A DNA stretch of 64,000 bases from Pollutimonas bauzanensis (GCF_900129885.1 NZ_FQXE01000010.1:62001-126000); one strand, 5' to 3'. Numbered from the stretch's first letter, positions 46,367-58,469 are shown. Made by a program: numbers and translations. The notes: generated from the letters alone by a model not told the origin.

Positions 46367-47161
46367 CTACAGCTTTTCGGTTTCCCCGGCCTTGGGCTTC
46401 CAGGACAGCATCCGGTCTTCGAACAGGGTGACCAGGCCGTCCAGTATCAGGGCGCAGACCGTCAGCACCACGATGCCGGCAAAGACGGTGTTGACGTCCA
46501 GCGTGCCTTCGGCCTGCAGGATGAGATAACCCACGCCGCTGGCCGATCCCAGGTATTCGCCCACCACGGCGCCCACGAAGGCCAGCCCCACCGAGGTGTG
46601 CAGGCTGGAAAACACCCAGCTGGTCGCCGACGGGATATAGACATGGCGCAGGAGCTGCTTGCGGTTGGCGCCCAGCATGCGGGCATTGTCCAGCAAAGTG
46701 GAGCTCACTTCGCGCACGCCCTGGTACACGTTGAAGAACACGATGAAAAACACCAGGGTGACCGCCAGCGCCACCTTGGACCAGATGCCCAGCCCGAACC
46801 ACATGCCGAAAATCGGGGCCAGGATCACGCGCGGCATGGAATTGGCGGCGGTAATGTAGGGATCGAGCAAAGCGCTGGCCCCGCGCGACAGTCCCAGCCA
46901 GAGCCCGGCTGCCAGGCCCGCGATGGTCCCGATGAAAAAGGCCAGCACCGTTTCGGAAAGCGTCACGCCCAGATGCCGGTAGATGTCGGCATTGACGACG
47001 AACCATACCCAGACGACCTTGGCGATCTCGATGGGCTGCCCGAAGAAAAAAGCGAAGTTCTTGTCCCGCGCGGCAAAATGCCATGCCACCAGGATGATCA
47101 CCAGCAGCAGGATTTGCCAGAACCGCATAGTGTAGGAATTTGATTTCTTGGAATTGGACAT
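46367..47161 (-). CDS. NitT/TauT-type ABC importer permease (SsuC/TauC-like)
   Basis: This inner-membrane permease has 264 residues and about six helices. The N-terminus is polar (MSNSKKSNSYTMRFW). The EAA-type loop is LLDNARMLGANRKQLLRHVY, followed by PSATSWVFSSLHTSVGLAFV, which is typical of the sulfonate/taurine/nitrate permease family. It is the last gene of the leftward operon, 1 bp after the ATPase stop. No sulfonatase or desulfonation gene is nearby, so the substrate remains open. Confidence 0.9.
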   Translation of the reverse strand: MSNSKKSNSYTMRFWQILLLVIILVAWHFAARDKNFAFFFGQPIEIAKVVWVWFVVNADIYRHLGVTLSETVLAFFIGTIAGLAAGLWLGLSRGASALLDPYITAANSMPRVILAPIFGMWFGLGIWSKVALAVTLVFFIVFFNVYQGVREVSSTLLDNARMLGANRKQLLRHVYIPSATSWVFSSLHTSVGLAFVGAVVGEYLGSASGVGYLILQAEGTLDVNTVFAGIVVLTVCALILDGLVTLFEDRMLSWKPKAGETEKL

Positions 47162-47162
47162 T

Positions 47163-47972
47163 TCAGGCCCGTTTTTGTTGGGCGTAGCCCTTTAGCACTT
47201 CTTCGCGCAAGACATCCCAGATAGCCTTGTGCAGCTCGATGAAGCGCGGGTTGCTGCGCACTTCGGCGACATCGCGCGGGCGGGGGATGTCGATATCGAA
47301 TTCGCCTATGGGGTGCGTGGCCGGGCCAGCCGACAGCACGACCACCCTGTCGCTCATGGCGATGGCTTCGTCGAGATCGTGGGTGATGAAGAGCACCGCC
47401 TTGCGCTTGGCCATCCACAAGTCCAGGACCTCGTTTTCCATCAACTGCCGCGTCTGGACATCGAGCGCGGAGAACGGCTCGTCCATGAGGATGATATCGG
47501 GGTCGCGGATCAGCGTCTGGGCGAGCATGGCCCTCTTGCGCATCCCTCCGGACATCTGGTGCGGATAGCGGTCCTCGAACCCGCCCAGCCCCACCCTCTT
47601 GAGCCATTCGCGCCCCTGCTCCCGGGCCTGGGCGCTGGGCACATTGGCGAATTCGAGGCCCGCCATCACATTGGACAAGGCGCTGCGCCAGGGCATGAGC
47701 GCTTCGCCCTGGAACATGTAGCCGGCGCGGTGATTCACGCCCCGCAGCGTTTTGCCAAACACTTTTATTTCGCCCGACGAGGGGGCCAGCAAGCCGGCCC
47801 CCACATTGAGCAAGGTGGATTTGCCGCAGCCGGTAGGCCCGACCACCGAAACGAACTCGCCCGGGGCGATGGCGATCGAGGCCTGCTTTACCGCGGTATA
47901 GCCCTGCTTGTCGCCGTCGTGCGAAGCGAAGGTGCAGGTGATGTTGTCAAGCAATAGTGCAGCGTCAGGCAT
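47163..47972 (-). CDS. NitT/TauT-type ABC importer ATPase (SsuB/TauB-like)
   Basis: The protein has 269 residues from the ATG at 47970-47972. Walker A is [20 protein letters not shown], the signature is HQMSGGMRKRAMLAQTLI, Walker B is IILMDEPFSALDVQTR, and the switch His is in LFITHDLDEAIAMSD. It overlaps the binding-protein gene by 8 bp. The SGGMRKR signature variant is characteristic of the Tau/Ssu/Nrt branch. Confidence 0.93.
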   Translation of the reverse strand: MPDAALLLDNITCTFASHDGDKQGYTAVKQASIAIAPGEFVSVVGPTGCGKSTLLNVGAGLLAPSSGEIKVFGKTLRGVNHRAGYMFQGEALMPWRSALSNVMAGLEFANVPSAQAREQGREWLKRVGLGGFEDRYPHQMSGGMRKRAMLAQTLIRDPDIILMDEPFSALDVQTRQLMENEVLDLWMAKRKAVLFITHDLDEAIAMSDRVVVLSAGPATHPIGEFDIDIPRPRDVAEVRSNPRFIELHKAIWDVLREEVLKGYAQQKRA

Positions 47973-49005
47973 TCGGATACTTCTTGTTGGCCTTGACCAC
48001 GAAATCGTTGGTCGAGATTTTCGTGATGTCGATCTTATCGGTCGGGAAGTTGGGCACAAAGGCGGCCAGGGCCTTCAACGCGGTTTGCGGGCCGTCCTGG
48101 GCGACGCTGCCGTCGGGCGACAAGGCTTCCTTGTTGCCCTTGAGCGCCAGCTTGTACAGGTCCGGATCGCCCAGCAAGTACGATTGCGGCACCACTTTGG
48201 CGATGTCGTCCGGGCTGGCGGCCTGTATCCACTTGTCGGCGCGCACGATGGCGTTGGCCAGGGCCTGGGTGGTGTTGGGATTCTTGTCGATGAATTCCTG
48301 CGAGGTATACAGGCAGCCCGACGGCATGTTGCCGCCGAAGATCTGCATCGTGTCTTTCAGGGTGCGCGTATCGGCAATGACTTTGACCGCGTCTTCCTTG
48401 ATCAGCGTGCTGATCACGGGATCCAGGTTGGCCATGGCGTCGATCTGCCCGGTGCGCATGGCGGTGATCGCGCCGGCGCCGGCGCCCACCCCGATGAAGG
48501 AAACATCGGTGGGCTTGAGGCCATGCTGGGCCAGGAAAAAGCTGGCCATCATGTTGGTGGAGGAACCCGGCGCGGTGACGCCGATTTTCTTGCCTTTGAG
48601 ATCGGCCGGGGTCTTGTAGCCGGCCATGGTCTTGTTGGACACCACCAGCACTATCATGGGCGCGCGCCCCTGCTGGGCGAAAGTGCGGTAGGCCTGGCCC
48701 TTGGACTGCAGGGTGATGGTGTGCTCGAAGGCGCCCGAAACCACGTCCGCGCTGCCGCCGACCACGGCCTGCAAAGCCTTGGAGCCGCCGGCGAAGTCCG
48801 CGATCTGGACATTCAGGCCTTCTTCCTTGAAGTAGCCCTTGATATCGGCGATGGACAAGGGCAGGTAGTAGATCAGGGCCTGGCCGCCCACGGCGACGAC
48901 GACGTCTTTCTTTTCGAGTTGCTGGGCCTGGGCCATGCCGGGCGCGACGCTTGCGGCGCCCGCGACACCAGCCAGTTTAAGTAAATCGCGACGGGATATG
49001 GACAT
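47965..49005 (-). CDS. NitT/TauT-type ABC importer substrate-binding protein, Tat signal
   Basis: The protein has 346 residues from the ATG at 49003-49005 with AGGAGA 7 nt upstream. The twin-arginine signal is MSISRRDLLKLAGVAGAASV, ending MAQA before QQLEKK. The mature start, DVVVAVGGQALIYYLPLSIA then GYFKEEGLNVQIADFAGG, is that of SsuA/TauA/ThiY-like binders, which take sulfonates, taurine, pyrimidine precursors or aromatic acids. It leads its operon; a palindrome, ATAAACATTGTTTAT, lies about 80 bp upstream. Confidence 0.9.
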   Translation of the reverse strand: MSISRRDLLKLAGVAGAASVAPGMAQAQQLEKKDVVVAVGGQALIYYLPLSIADIKGYFKEEGLNVQIADFAGGSKALQAVVGGSADVVSGAFEHTITLQSKGQAYRTFAQQGRAPMIVLVVSNKTMAGYKTPADLKGKKIGVTAPGSSTNMMASFFLAQHGLKPTDVSFIGVGAGAGAITAMRTGQIDAMANLDPVISTLIKEDAVKVIADTRTLKDTMQIFGGNMPSGCLYTSQEFIDKNPNTTQALANAIVRADKWIQAASPDDIAKVVPQSYLLGDPDLYKLALKGNKEALSPDGSVAQDGPQTALKALAAFVPNFPTDKIDITKISTNDFVVKANKKYPNA

Positions 49006-49082
49006 TAGGGGTCTCCTGGGAAGTATGAATTTTTTCACATCTTACCCGAGAATGCAGCCGCTGCTCATCGGGATTTGTATTG

Positions 49083-49097
49083 ATAAACATTGTTTAT
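49083..49097. promoter_or_regulatory. Palindrome upstream of the NitT/TauT importer (possible operator)
   Basis: ATAAACATTGTTTAT has perfect 6-bp inverted arms around ATT (ATAAAC/GTTTAT). It lies in the 123-bp gap between the recR stop and the binding-protein start, about 80 bp upstream of the latter. No regulator gene is adjacent. Confidence 0.35.
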
Positions 49098-49128
49098 TCC
49101 ATGCGATGCAGGGCGATCCGGCGCCGGA

Positions 49129-49737
49129 TTATGTGCTGCGCCTTTCCATCAGCGCCCAGGCGATGGTGCCCGCATCGACGTATTCCAGCTCGCTGCCCGC
49201 CGGCACGCCGCGCGCCAGCCGGGTCACCGACAGCCCCCGCGAGCGCAGCAGCTCCGACAAATAATGCGCCGTGGTTTCGCCCTCGGCCGTGAAATTGGTG
49301 GCGAGTATGACCTCTTGCACCACGCCGTCGGTGGCGCGGCTTATCAGGCGGTCGAACTGCAGCTCATTGGGCCCCACGCCTTCCAGCGGCGCCAGCCGCC
49401 CCATCAGCACGTAGTACAGGCCGCGGTAGCCGTGGCTGGACTCGATCATGTTCTGATCGGCGGGCGTCTCGACCACGCACAGCACCGCGGGATCGCGCTT
49501 GGGATTGGCGCAGGTGGCGCAGATATCGTCCTCGGCAAAGCCATTGCAGCGCGAGCAGTGGCGCAGGCCCTGCACCGCATTGGACAGGGCGCGGCTCAGC
49601 TGCTCGGCGCCGGCCAGGTCGTGCTGAAGCAGATGGTAGGCCATGCGGCGGGCCGAACGCACACCGACGCCGGGCAAACGGCGCAAGGCATCGATCAGCG
49701 TCTTGAGCGGCTCCGGCTCGGGCAGCGGCTCGTCCAT
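49129..49737 (-). CDS. recR: Recombination protein RecR
   Basis: RecR works with RecO and RecF to load RecA at gaps. It has 202 residues. A helix-hairpin-helix lies near the N-terminus ([20 protein letters not shown]), then the Cys4 zinc finger [19 protein letters not shown], then the Toprim domain ([17 protein letters not shown]). It is the third gene of the conserved dnaX-ybaB-recR operon; its start overlaps the ybaB stop by one base. Confidence 0.97.
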   Translation of the reverse strand: MDEPLPEPEPLKTLIDALRRLPGVGVRSARRMAYHLLQHDLAGAEQLSRALSNAVQGLRHCSRCNGFAEDDICATCANPKRDPAVLCVVETPADQNMIESSHGYRGLYYVLMGRLAPLEGVGPNELQFDRLISRATDGVVQEVILATNFTAEGETTAHYLSELLRSRGLSVTRLARGVPAGSELEYVDAGTIAWALMERRST

Positions 49738-50063
49738 CAGAAGGGCAGCTTCATTCCTGGAGGCAAAGGCATGCCGGCCGTGACGGCCGACATTTTTTCC
49801 TGCGACGTGGCTTCGGCTTTGCGCAAGGCGTCATTGAAGGCCGCGGCCACCAGGTCCTCCAGCATGTCCTTGTCGTCGGCCAGCAGGCTGGGATCGATAG
49901 TGACGCGCTTGACGTCGTGCCTGCAGGTCATCGAGACTTTCACCAGGCCGCCGCCCGAACCGCCCTCGACGACGATGTCGGCAAGCGCGTCCTGCGCCTT
50001 TTTCATGTTTTCCTGCATTTGCTGCGCCTGGCGCATCAAACCGGCAATCTGACCTTTCATCAT
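49737..50063 (-). CDS. ybaB: YbaB/EbfC nucleoid-associated protein
   Basis: This small DNA-binding protein of 108 residues opens [20 protein letters not shown], with the long helical N-terminus and the [20 protein letters not shown] strand region typical of EbfC. The C-terminus is [11 protein letters not shown], as in the family. Two adjacent ATGs could serve as the start. It sits between dnaX and recR. Confidence 0.96.
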   Translation of the reverse strand: MMKGQIAGLMRQAQQMQENMKKAQDALADIVVEGGSGGGLVKVSMTCRHDVKRVTIDPSLLADDKDMLEDLVAAAFNDALRKAEATSQEKMSAVTAGMPLPPGMKLPF

Positions 50064-50104
50064 GGCTAGCTTTCCTGAAGTAAGAGAGTAAGTGGGACTG
50101 GCGC

Positions 50105-52222
<2,118 letters not shown>

Positions 52223-52321
52223 GCGAAAAGCTTAAAGCCGGAGGCTATCAGACGATAAACGAAAAGTGTACCGGATTAGACGCAAGCTTGGGGTATTCGG
52301 GGGGATAAACAGAAAAACAAG

Positions 52322-52420
52322 AAGGCGAGCCTGACTTCGGCACTGATTCTGAGCGACTATGGCTGCTTCGTTCCCGACCTGACCAGTTTCACCGCCGAAC
52401 CATGCGAAGGGGCCCGCCAA
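52322..52420 (-). ncRNA. ffs: Signal recognition particle 4.5S RNA
   Basis: On the minus strand the conserved domain IV core GGTCAGGTCGGGAACGAAGC continues AGCC, matching the SRP RNA motif with its GGAA tetraloop-like element. The outer stem pairs GGCGGGCC (52418-52411) with GGCTCGCC (52331-52324), giving an RNA of about 95-99 nt. A T-rich run (CTTCTTGTTTTT) follows and probably terminates it. It binds Ffh for co-translational membrane targeting. The gene sits between addA and dnaX on the same strand. Confidence 0.93.
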
Positions 52421-52446
52421 GTAAGAGTTTAACAGGGTTTGCGGTT

Positions 52447-55400
52447 TCAGTAATCCACCCACACATCGGCCCGGGGAAAGTACAGGGCGCCGCGCGCGGG
52501 CCGCCCGTCCAGGGCGCTGACATGGGCGCAGTAGCGTTCGATTTGCTCGCGGTAGCGCTCGCGCATGCGGCCGGCGAAAGCATCGCGCGTTTCGCCGCCT
52601 TGCGGCACGCCGGTCTTGTAGTCGACGACGAGCCAGTCCTGCTCCTGCGAAATCGCCAGGTCTATCACCGAGACGCGGCCGCTCACGTCCAGCAGCGACC
52701 ATTCCCGGTGGGCGCGCGCGGCCCATAGCAGCCACCGGCCCTTCGGGCTCTCCAGGGTGGCCGCCAGGGTGTCGCGCAATACCTGGGTGGCGGCATCGAC
52801 CGCCGCCCCGACCAGGCCGGCGCGGCTCAGTTGCTTGCGGAAGATGGGCAGGCTGCCGTCGACGCGCTCAACGGACCAGGCATCGATGCCCTCCTTGCCT
52901 ATGCGCTCCAGCCAGGCGTGAGCCACTGTCCCGACCATGCTCTCGTGGCCGGAATCCGGCCGCCAGGCCCAGCCGCCGGCCTGCGGCGGAACGATTTGCG
53001 GCGCGGCGGCGGCCGGCAGCGATTGCGCCGCCATGCGCACCAGCAGGCGCTGCGGCCGGGGAGCGTCGGGCGCCGCGCCATCGCCGCCCAGTTCGGCAAG
53101 CTCGGGAATCTCGGGCGCTTGCATGTAGTCCCACAAACGCCCCAGCAAGGAAGCCGGCTCGGGCCTTTTCATGGCGGGCCCGTCCTCCAGCGTTACGGCG
53201 CCTATCAAATGCAGTTGCTGGCGGGCGCGCGTCAAGGCCACGTACAAGAGCCGGTCGGCCTCGTAGGCCGCGCGCTTCTTGTCGCGCCCGGCCAGGTACA
53301 CCGACACCGGGTCATGCTCGTCCGATACCTTGTGCTTGATCGGGCCCAGCAACAGCTCGCCGCCGCTATGCTCGAAACGCAGCAAGGGCGGAGTATCCCC
53401 CTTGGGCCGGCGATGCAGGCCGGCCAGGATGACGGTGTCGAATTCCAGCCCCTTGGACTTGTGTATGGTCATGACCTCCACCGCCTGGCCGCTGCCCTCG
53501 GGGGCCGCATACAGTTTTTCCAGCCGCTCGTCCAGCGCCGCCGGATCCAGGTTGCCATAGGGGGCCAGCTCTTCGACCAGCCGCAACAGCCGTTCGGCAT
53601 CGGCCGCATCGCTCTGGCTGCTGTAGACGGCCGGCCCGCCCAGGCGCTGCCAGCAGCTCTCCAGCCAGGCGGCGAACGGGATGGCGCCCGAGGCATTGCT
53701 GGCGTCCAGCAGCACCGCGGCCGCGTGCCGCATGCGCTTGGCTTCCATTTCGTCCAGCCCGGCCCCGCCGCCCTGCGCCAGCCACTTGGCCAGCAGCGCG
53801 GGCACTGCCGCGCGCAAATCGGCGCCGCACAAGGCGTGCAGGCTGGCCAGGGTCAGGCCGCACAGCGGCGAGCGCAGGACCGACAGCCAGGCCAGCCTGT
53901 CGGCCGGATGCGACAAGGCGCGCGCCAGTTGCGCAAGGTCTATGACCACTTGGCGGGACTTCAGCGATACGAGCTCGACGGCGCGGCAGGGAATATTCTG
54001 CTGGGCCAGGCGATGCACGATGCTGTCCAGGTGGCTGCGGGCCCTGACCAGTATGGCCACCGGATGCTCGCTGTCCGGATGGCGCGCCAAAGCCTCATTG
54101 GCCAGCTGTATCGCGATGGATTCGGCGGTGGCGGCCGGGTCGCCGGACTCGGGATCCTGCGCGCCCTTGAGCGTCCATACCGGATGGAACTCCACGCCCA
54201 GGCCCTCCACCGCGTCGTTGAACGCCACCGAGTCCGTATAGCGGATGGCCCCCAGCCCGGGATGGTCTTCTTTGGGAAAAATAGGCCGGCAAGTCTTGTT
54301 CACCCAGTCCACCAGCTGCGCCTGGGAACGGAAATTGTCCTTGAGCTCCAGCGGAGTCAGGGCAACCTCGCCCAGGCCGCGCTCTTTTACCGTCAGGAAC
54401 AAGCCCACTTCGGCCTTGCGGAAACGATAGATCGACTGCATGGGGTCGCCCACCAGGAACAGCGTGCGGCCATCGCCCGCCATCCAGCCCGAAGTCAGGC
54501 GCTCGAGCAGCTGGATCTGCGATTGGCTCGTGTCCTGGAACTCATCGACCAGTATGTGGCGGATGACGGTATCCAGCGCCAACAGCAGGTCGCTGGGGTC
54601 GTCGACCTGCCCCAGGGCGTCGAGGGCGCGGCGCGAGATTTCGGTGAAATCCACTTCGGCCGCTTCGGTAAAGCAGACATTCAGCTGGGCGGCGGCCAGC
54701 CACAGGACTTCGATGAGGACGCGCAAGGTTTCCTGCTGCTCGCCGCTGTAGCCGCCGCGCGGGGCGCTGCGGATATCGGCCAGGGCCGCGACCCAGGGCT
54801 CGGCCTCCGGCACCGCCTTGATCCAGGCGAGGAAATCATCTTTGTAATCCGCCTTGGCTTCGAAGCCCTGGCGTATATTGACTGTGCGCCGCAGCTTGTT
54901 TTCCTTGGTCAGCAGCACATCGGCCAAGGCCTGCCACTGCGCCAGGCAGGATATGTCGCTATCGAAAGCCTCGCCTCGCCAGTCTTCCAGGATGCACCAG
55001 TCCTCGGGCGCGCCTTTGCCCGCCAGCACGCTGGCCGCGCGCGACACCATGGGGGCGAGCGCGCCGGCCCAGCCCGGCGGCATGGCCTGGGACAGGCGCT
55101 CCAGGTCCGACTGCACCGCCCGGTCCAGGTTGTCGAGCAATTGGTCGACGTCGCTGCCCGGCGCAAGCAGCGGCAGCCAGTGGTCGCGGCTGGCCAGCAT
55201 ATCGGCCAGCAGGCCCTGCGCGCTTTGCCGGTTGACGTCCAGGTGCGAAATCAGCCTGGCCACGGCGTCGTTCTCGTCGGCCATGGCCAGCGTGGCCTTG
55301 GCCGCCGCCTCGTAGTGTTCCCTGGCATTGTCGGTAATGCCCGGCAAGCCGCCCAGCGAACTGAGCCACGGCATCGCCCTGACCAGATAGGTGCAAAACG

Positions 55401-55764
55401 AATCTATGGTGCGTATGCTCAGGCGCGCCGGGTATTGCAGCAGGTTCCAGCCCAGCTCGTCATTGCGCTGCATGGCCTTCTGCGCCAGTTGCCAGCTGCG
55501 CTGCTTGTAGGACTCGGCCGGACATGGGCCCCTGCCCGCCGCAAGCTTCCCAAGCACGCGCGCATGCATCTCCGAGGCGGCCTTGCGCGTGAAGGTAATC
55601 GCCACGATTTCCTCGGGACGGTTCACGGTGGCAAGCAGCGCCAGGATCCGGTCGGTCAGCAATTCGGTCTTGCCCGAGCCGGCGGGAGCCTGGATGATGA
55701 AGGAGCGGGCCGGATCGATGGCGGCGGCCCGCACGGCGCTGTCGCTGGGCTGCTTAATCGGCAT
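52447..55764 (-). CDS. addA: AddA-like UvrD-type helicase/nuclease for double-strand-break repair
   Basis: The protein has 1105 residues. The helicase Walker A is IIQAPAGSGKTELLTDRIL (about 23-41), followed by IVAITFTRKAASEMHARV; Walker B and Q motifs come with HILVDEFQDTSQSQIQLLER, and later GDPMQSIYRFRKAEV, MTIHKSKGLEFDTVILAGL and LLYVALTRARQQLHLIG. A C-terminal RecB-type nuclease domain is present (VSVIDLAISQEQDWLVVDYK, with the D...VDYK catalytic acids). It overlaps the upstream AddB-like gene by 11 bp and forms the two-subunit enzyme that resects ends for RecA, standing in for RecBCD. Confidence 0.9.
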   Translation of the reverse strand: MPIKQPSDSAVRAAAIDPARSFIIQAPAGSGKTELLTDRILALLATVNRPEEIVAITFTRKAASEMHARVLGKLAAGRGPCPAESYKQRSWQLAQKAMQRNDELGWNLLQYPARLSIRTIDSFCTYLVRAMPWLSSLGGLPGITDNAREHYEAAAKATLAMADENDAVARLISHLDVNRQSAQGLLADMLASRDHWLPLLAPGSDVDQLLDNLDRAVQSDLERLSQAMPPGWAGALAPMVSRAASVLAGKGAPEDWCILEDWRGEAFDSDISCLAQWQALADVLLTKENKLRRTVNIRQGFEAKADYKDDFLAWIKAVPEAEPWVAALADIRSAPRGGYSGEQQETLRVLIEVLWLAAAQLNVCFTEAAEVDFTEISRRALDALGQVDDPSDLLLALDTVIRHILVDEFQDTSQSQIQLLERLTSGWMAGDGRTLFLVGDPMQSIYRFRKAEVGLFLTVKERGLGEVALTPLELKDNFRSQAQLVDWVNKTCRPIFPKEDHPGLGAIRYTDSVAFNDAVEGLGVEFHPVWTLKGAQDPESGDPAATAESIAIQLANEALARHPDSEHPVAILVRARSHLDSIVHRLAQQNIPCRAVELVSLKSRQVVIDLAQLARALSHPADRLAWLSVLRSPLCGLTLASLHALCGADLRAAVPALLAKWLAQGGGAGLDEMEAKRMRHAAAVLLDASNASGAIPFAAWLESCWQRLGGPAVYSSQSDAADAERLLRLVEELAPYGNLDPAALDERLEKLYAAPEGSGQAVEVMTIHKSKGLEFDTVILAGLHRRPKGDTPPLLRFEHSGGELLLGPIKHKVSDEHDPVSVYLAGRDKKRAAYEADRLLYVALTRARQQLHLIGAVTLEDGPAMKRPEPASLLGRLWDYMQAPEIPELAELGGDGAAPDAPRPQRLLVRMAAQSLPAAAAPQIVPPQAGGWAWRPDSGHESMVGTVAHAWLERIGKEGIDAWSVERVDGSLPIFRKQLSRAGLVGAAVDAATQVLRDTLAATLESPKGRWLLWAARAHREWSLLDVSGRVSVIDLAISQEQDWLVVDYKTGVPQGGETRDAFAGRMRERYREQIERYCAHVSALDGRPARGALYFPRADVWVDY

Positions 55765-58411
55765 GCCGGTACTCCTCGGTCAGGCGCAGGAAAGGCAGGA
55801 CATCGCAGAACCTGATGTCGTCCGGGCGCAGGCTTTCATTGCGCGCCACGCCCGCGGCATATTCCCGGGCCAGGCTTTCGATGGTATGGCGCCATTCAGA
55901 CATCAGCCTGTCCCAGGTATAGCCGGCGAAGGCCGGCCATTCGTTCACGGCCGACAATCCATCGAGGCCGTAATCGCCGTCGACCAGCCCCTTCACCTGT
56001 ATCCCGCGCGCATGCAGCCTGGCCAGGACCAGCGCGGCAACCGCCTGGTCCTCGCCCGCCAGCACCGCGGCATAAAAAGGCAGCTGCAAGCCCACCGGAC
56101 GCTGGCGCATCCAGTCCGGGCGCGGGTCGATGTCGCTGTCGCCCGCCTTGTAATCGATGACCGCCAGGCGGCCGTCATGCAATTCGTCGATGCGGTCGAG
56201 CCGCAGATTCAGTTCGAGCGGGCCGTGCGACCATTGATAGCTCTGCTCCACATCGCGCACCCTGAATGGCGCGCGCGCCGCTTCCAGCGCCAGCCACTCT
56301 TCCAGCACCCGCAAGGCGCGCGCGGTCTCCAGCGAGCGCAGCGCCGCGCCGTAATCCTGCAGGCATTCATCCGCCGCCTGCCGCAGGGCCTGCTCCAGCA
56401 AGCCGGCCAGCCGTCCATCAGCCTGCAGATCCCTCAAGCCCTGCTGGTCGGGCACCATGCGCCACACCAGCTCGATCGCCCGGTGCAGAAATATTCCGCG
56501 CGCGTTCTGGTCGGAAATATCGGCGTAGTCCACCATCTGGCTCGCGCCCAGCCGGTACTTCACGAAAGCCCACAAGGGATTGCGCGCCTGGGTGTCTATG
56601 ACCCCTATGCCGCCGCGCGTCTTGCCGCCCGCCTGCAAGGCCGGCCCGTGATCGTCCAGCACATATTCGAGCGCGCAGGCGCCCTGCTCCACGGCTTGCG
56701 CCGCCATCTCGGCGATATCCAGCCCGGCGATGAAAGGACTGGGCCGCAATTCGCTTTCGCCTTCGTGCAGGGCGTGGCTGAGCAGCACCTCGGGCGCGCA
56801 GGCCAGCAACGCGTCGTACATGGTCTGGGCCCAATGCAACTCCCGGTCGGGCGTGGCGCGCGGCGCATTGGCCTGGCGCAGGGCCGCCAAGGGAATGAAG
56901 GGGTTGGGCTTGGGCACCGCGGGCAGCACGTCGTCGGTCAGGCCCAGCACCCACACCCCATCCCAGCGCCCGCCTTCCGATTCCAGGAAGCCGAGCACGT
57001 CCAGCCGCGCCCCCGGATCGCGCTGCGGCTGGAATGGCGTCTCGCGCGCCAGGCGGCTCAACATGGCCACCGCCCCCGAAAAACCCGATGGCCCGACCGC
57101 GGGCGCTTGCCGGGCGAGGCGATCGACCAGGCTATCGAAGGCTTCCACGACCTGGTAGGCATGGCTGTCGAGGCCCGCCTGGCCGGGAAACCCGAGGGCT
57201 TGCAGCCATAGCCGGAAGCGCCGTGTCCAGGCATCGATGTCCGCCGTGCCGGTCTGGTCCGGCCAGGCATCCTCGCAGAGCTTCCAGGCGGCGCCCAGGC
57301 TGGGGGCGTGCCGTTCCAGCAGGCGCCGGAAGTCGGCAAGCGACACCCTGGTCGTGGCCTGCCTGCGCCAGAACGCGTCTATCGCGGCACGCCCTGGCGC
57401 CTCGCGCGCATCGCCGGCGCACCCTCCGGCCAGCAGCGCCTGGCCCAGGTCGGCCGGCGCGCAATATTTCTTTTGGGCGAACTGGGCCACTATGCGCAGC
57501 CAGGCCAGCGCGGCGCGCACCAGCGGCCATTCCGCCAAGGGCCTGGCCACCGCGATATTGTATGGAACCGGCCTGCCCTCGGCGTCGGCGCCCAGGGCGG
57601 CGCGCAGGCTGCGATGGGCCAGCACCACATCGGCCTCGAGCCTGGCGGCCACGATGGCATAGCGTCCGGCGGGATGCCGCCGCAAATTGTCCGCGGCCCA
57701 GCGCGCCGCCATGCGCCATTCATGGTCCGGATCGGGCGCGGCGACGCGCCGCAGGTCGCCGGCCTTCTGCTGGCGGCTGTCCAGGGCGAGCACCTCTATG
57801 CCCTGCGCCTGCATGGCCGCCAGCACGCTGGAGAAGCGCGGCGATACTTCATTGAACCCGGCCAGCACCAGCGTCGTGAAAGGCAGGGAAAGCAAGCCGC
57901 CATGCATGGCGCCATGTATTCTTTCGTAGGCCAGGTTGCCGTCCTCCAGATCCATGTCGGCCAGCATGGCCCGGTAATGCGCGCGCCATACCTGGAAACG
58001 CTGATATTCGGCGGTTTCCAGTTCGGCCGGCACCTTGATCCGCCATTCATCCAGCAAATGGTCGGCTTGCGCCGCCAGGCGCGCGGCCTGCGCCACGTCC
58101 AGCAGGGCATGGTCGGACTCCACATCGGCAATCACGCGCTGCCACAGGAATTGCGAGCCGAAGGCATCGACAGTGTGCGAGGCCAGCTCCGAACCGGGAA
58201 TGAACGACAACTGGTCGGCGGCCTGCGCCAGCCAGCCCGACAGGGGAATGATGTCCGGCACGGCCATCACCCGGCGCGTCTCGCTCAGGCTGGCCGACAA
58301 CTCGGCGAGAATGCGGCGCGCATGCCGGTTATTGACGGTCAGGATCAGGGTCGAGCCGGGGTTGAAATCCGAAAGACCATCCGGGGAAACGGATGCGTAG
58401 GCAGCTATCAT
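55754..58411 (-). CDS. AddB-like PD-(D/E)XK nuclease/DNA repair protein
   Basis: The protein has 885 residues. The N-terminus, STLILTVNNRHARRILAELS, lacks a Walker A motif, in contrast to Bacillus AddB. The C-terminal RecB-family nuclease is visible as LRLDRIDELHDGRLAVIDYK, with later QLPFYAAVL. The spaced cysteines that hold the AddB iron-sulfur cluster are not seen. This resembles the roughly 900-residue 'probable DNA repair protein' family related to AddB. The 11-bp overlap with addA implies a stable complex. It is the first gene of the pair. Confidence 0.85.
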   Translation of the reverse strand: MIAAYASVSPDGLSDFNPGSTLILTVNNRHARRILAELSASLSETRRVMAVPDIIPLSGWLAQAADQLSFIPGSELASHTVDAFGSQFLWQRVIADVESDHALLDVAQAARLAAQADHLLDEWRIKVPAELETAEYQRFQVWRAHYRAMLADMDLEDGNLAYERIHGAMHGGLLSLPFTTLVLAGFNEVSPRFSSVLAAMQAQGIEVLALDSRQQKAGDLRRVAAPDPDHEWRMAARWAADNLRRHPAGRYAIVAARLEADVVLAHRSLRAALGADAEGRPVPYNIAVARPLAEWPLVRAALAWLRIVAQFAQKKYCAPADLGQALLAGGCAGDAREAPGRAAIDAFWRRQATTRVSLADFRRLLERHAPSLGAAWKLCEDAWPDQTGTADIDAWTRRFRLWLQALGFPGQAGLDSHAYQVVEAFDSLVDRLARQAPAVGPSGFSGAVAMLSRLARETPFQPQRDPGARLDVLGFLESEGGRWDGVWVLGLTDDVLPAVPKPNPFIPLAALRQANAPRATPDRELHWAQTMYDALLACAPEVLLSHALHEGESELRPSPFIAGLDIAEMAAQAVEQGACALEYVLDDHGPALQAGGKTRGGIGVIDTQARNPLWAFVKYRLGASQMVDYADISDQNARGIFLHRAIELVWRMVPDQQGLRDLQADGRLAGLLEQALRQAADECLQDYGAALRSLETARALRVLEEWLALEAARAPFRVRDVEQSYQWSHGPLELNLRLDRIDELHDGRLAVIDYKAGDSDIDPRPDWMRQRPVGLQLPFYAAVLAGEDQAVAALVLARLHARGIQVKGLVDGDYGLDGLSAVNEWPAFAGYTWDRLMSEWRHTIESLAREYAAGVARNESLRPDDIRFCDVLPFLRLTEEYRHAD

Positions 58412-58469
58412 TGTTCCAGGGCGCCATGCTGATAAGTAAGAGCGTCATTCTAACGGCTTACCTCCCGGG

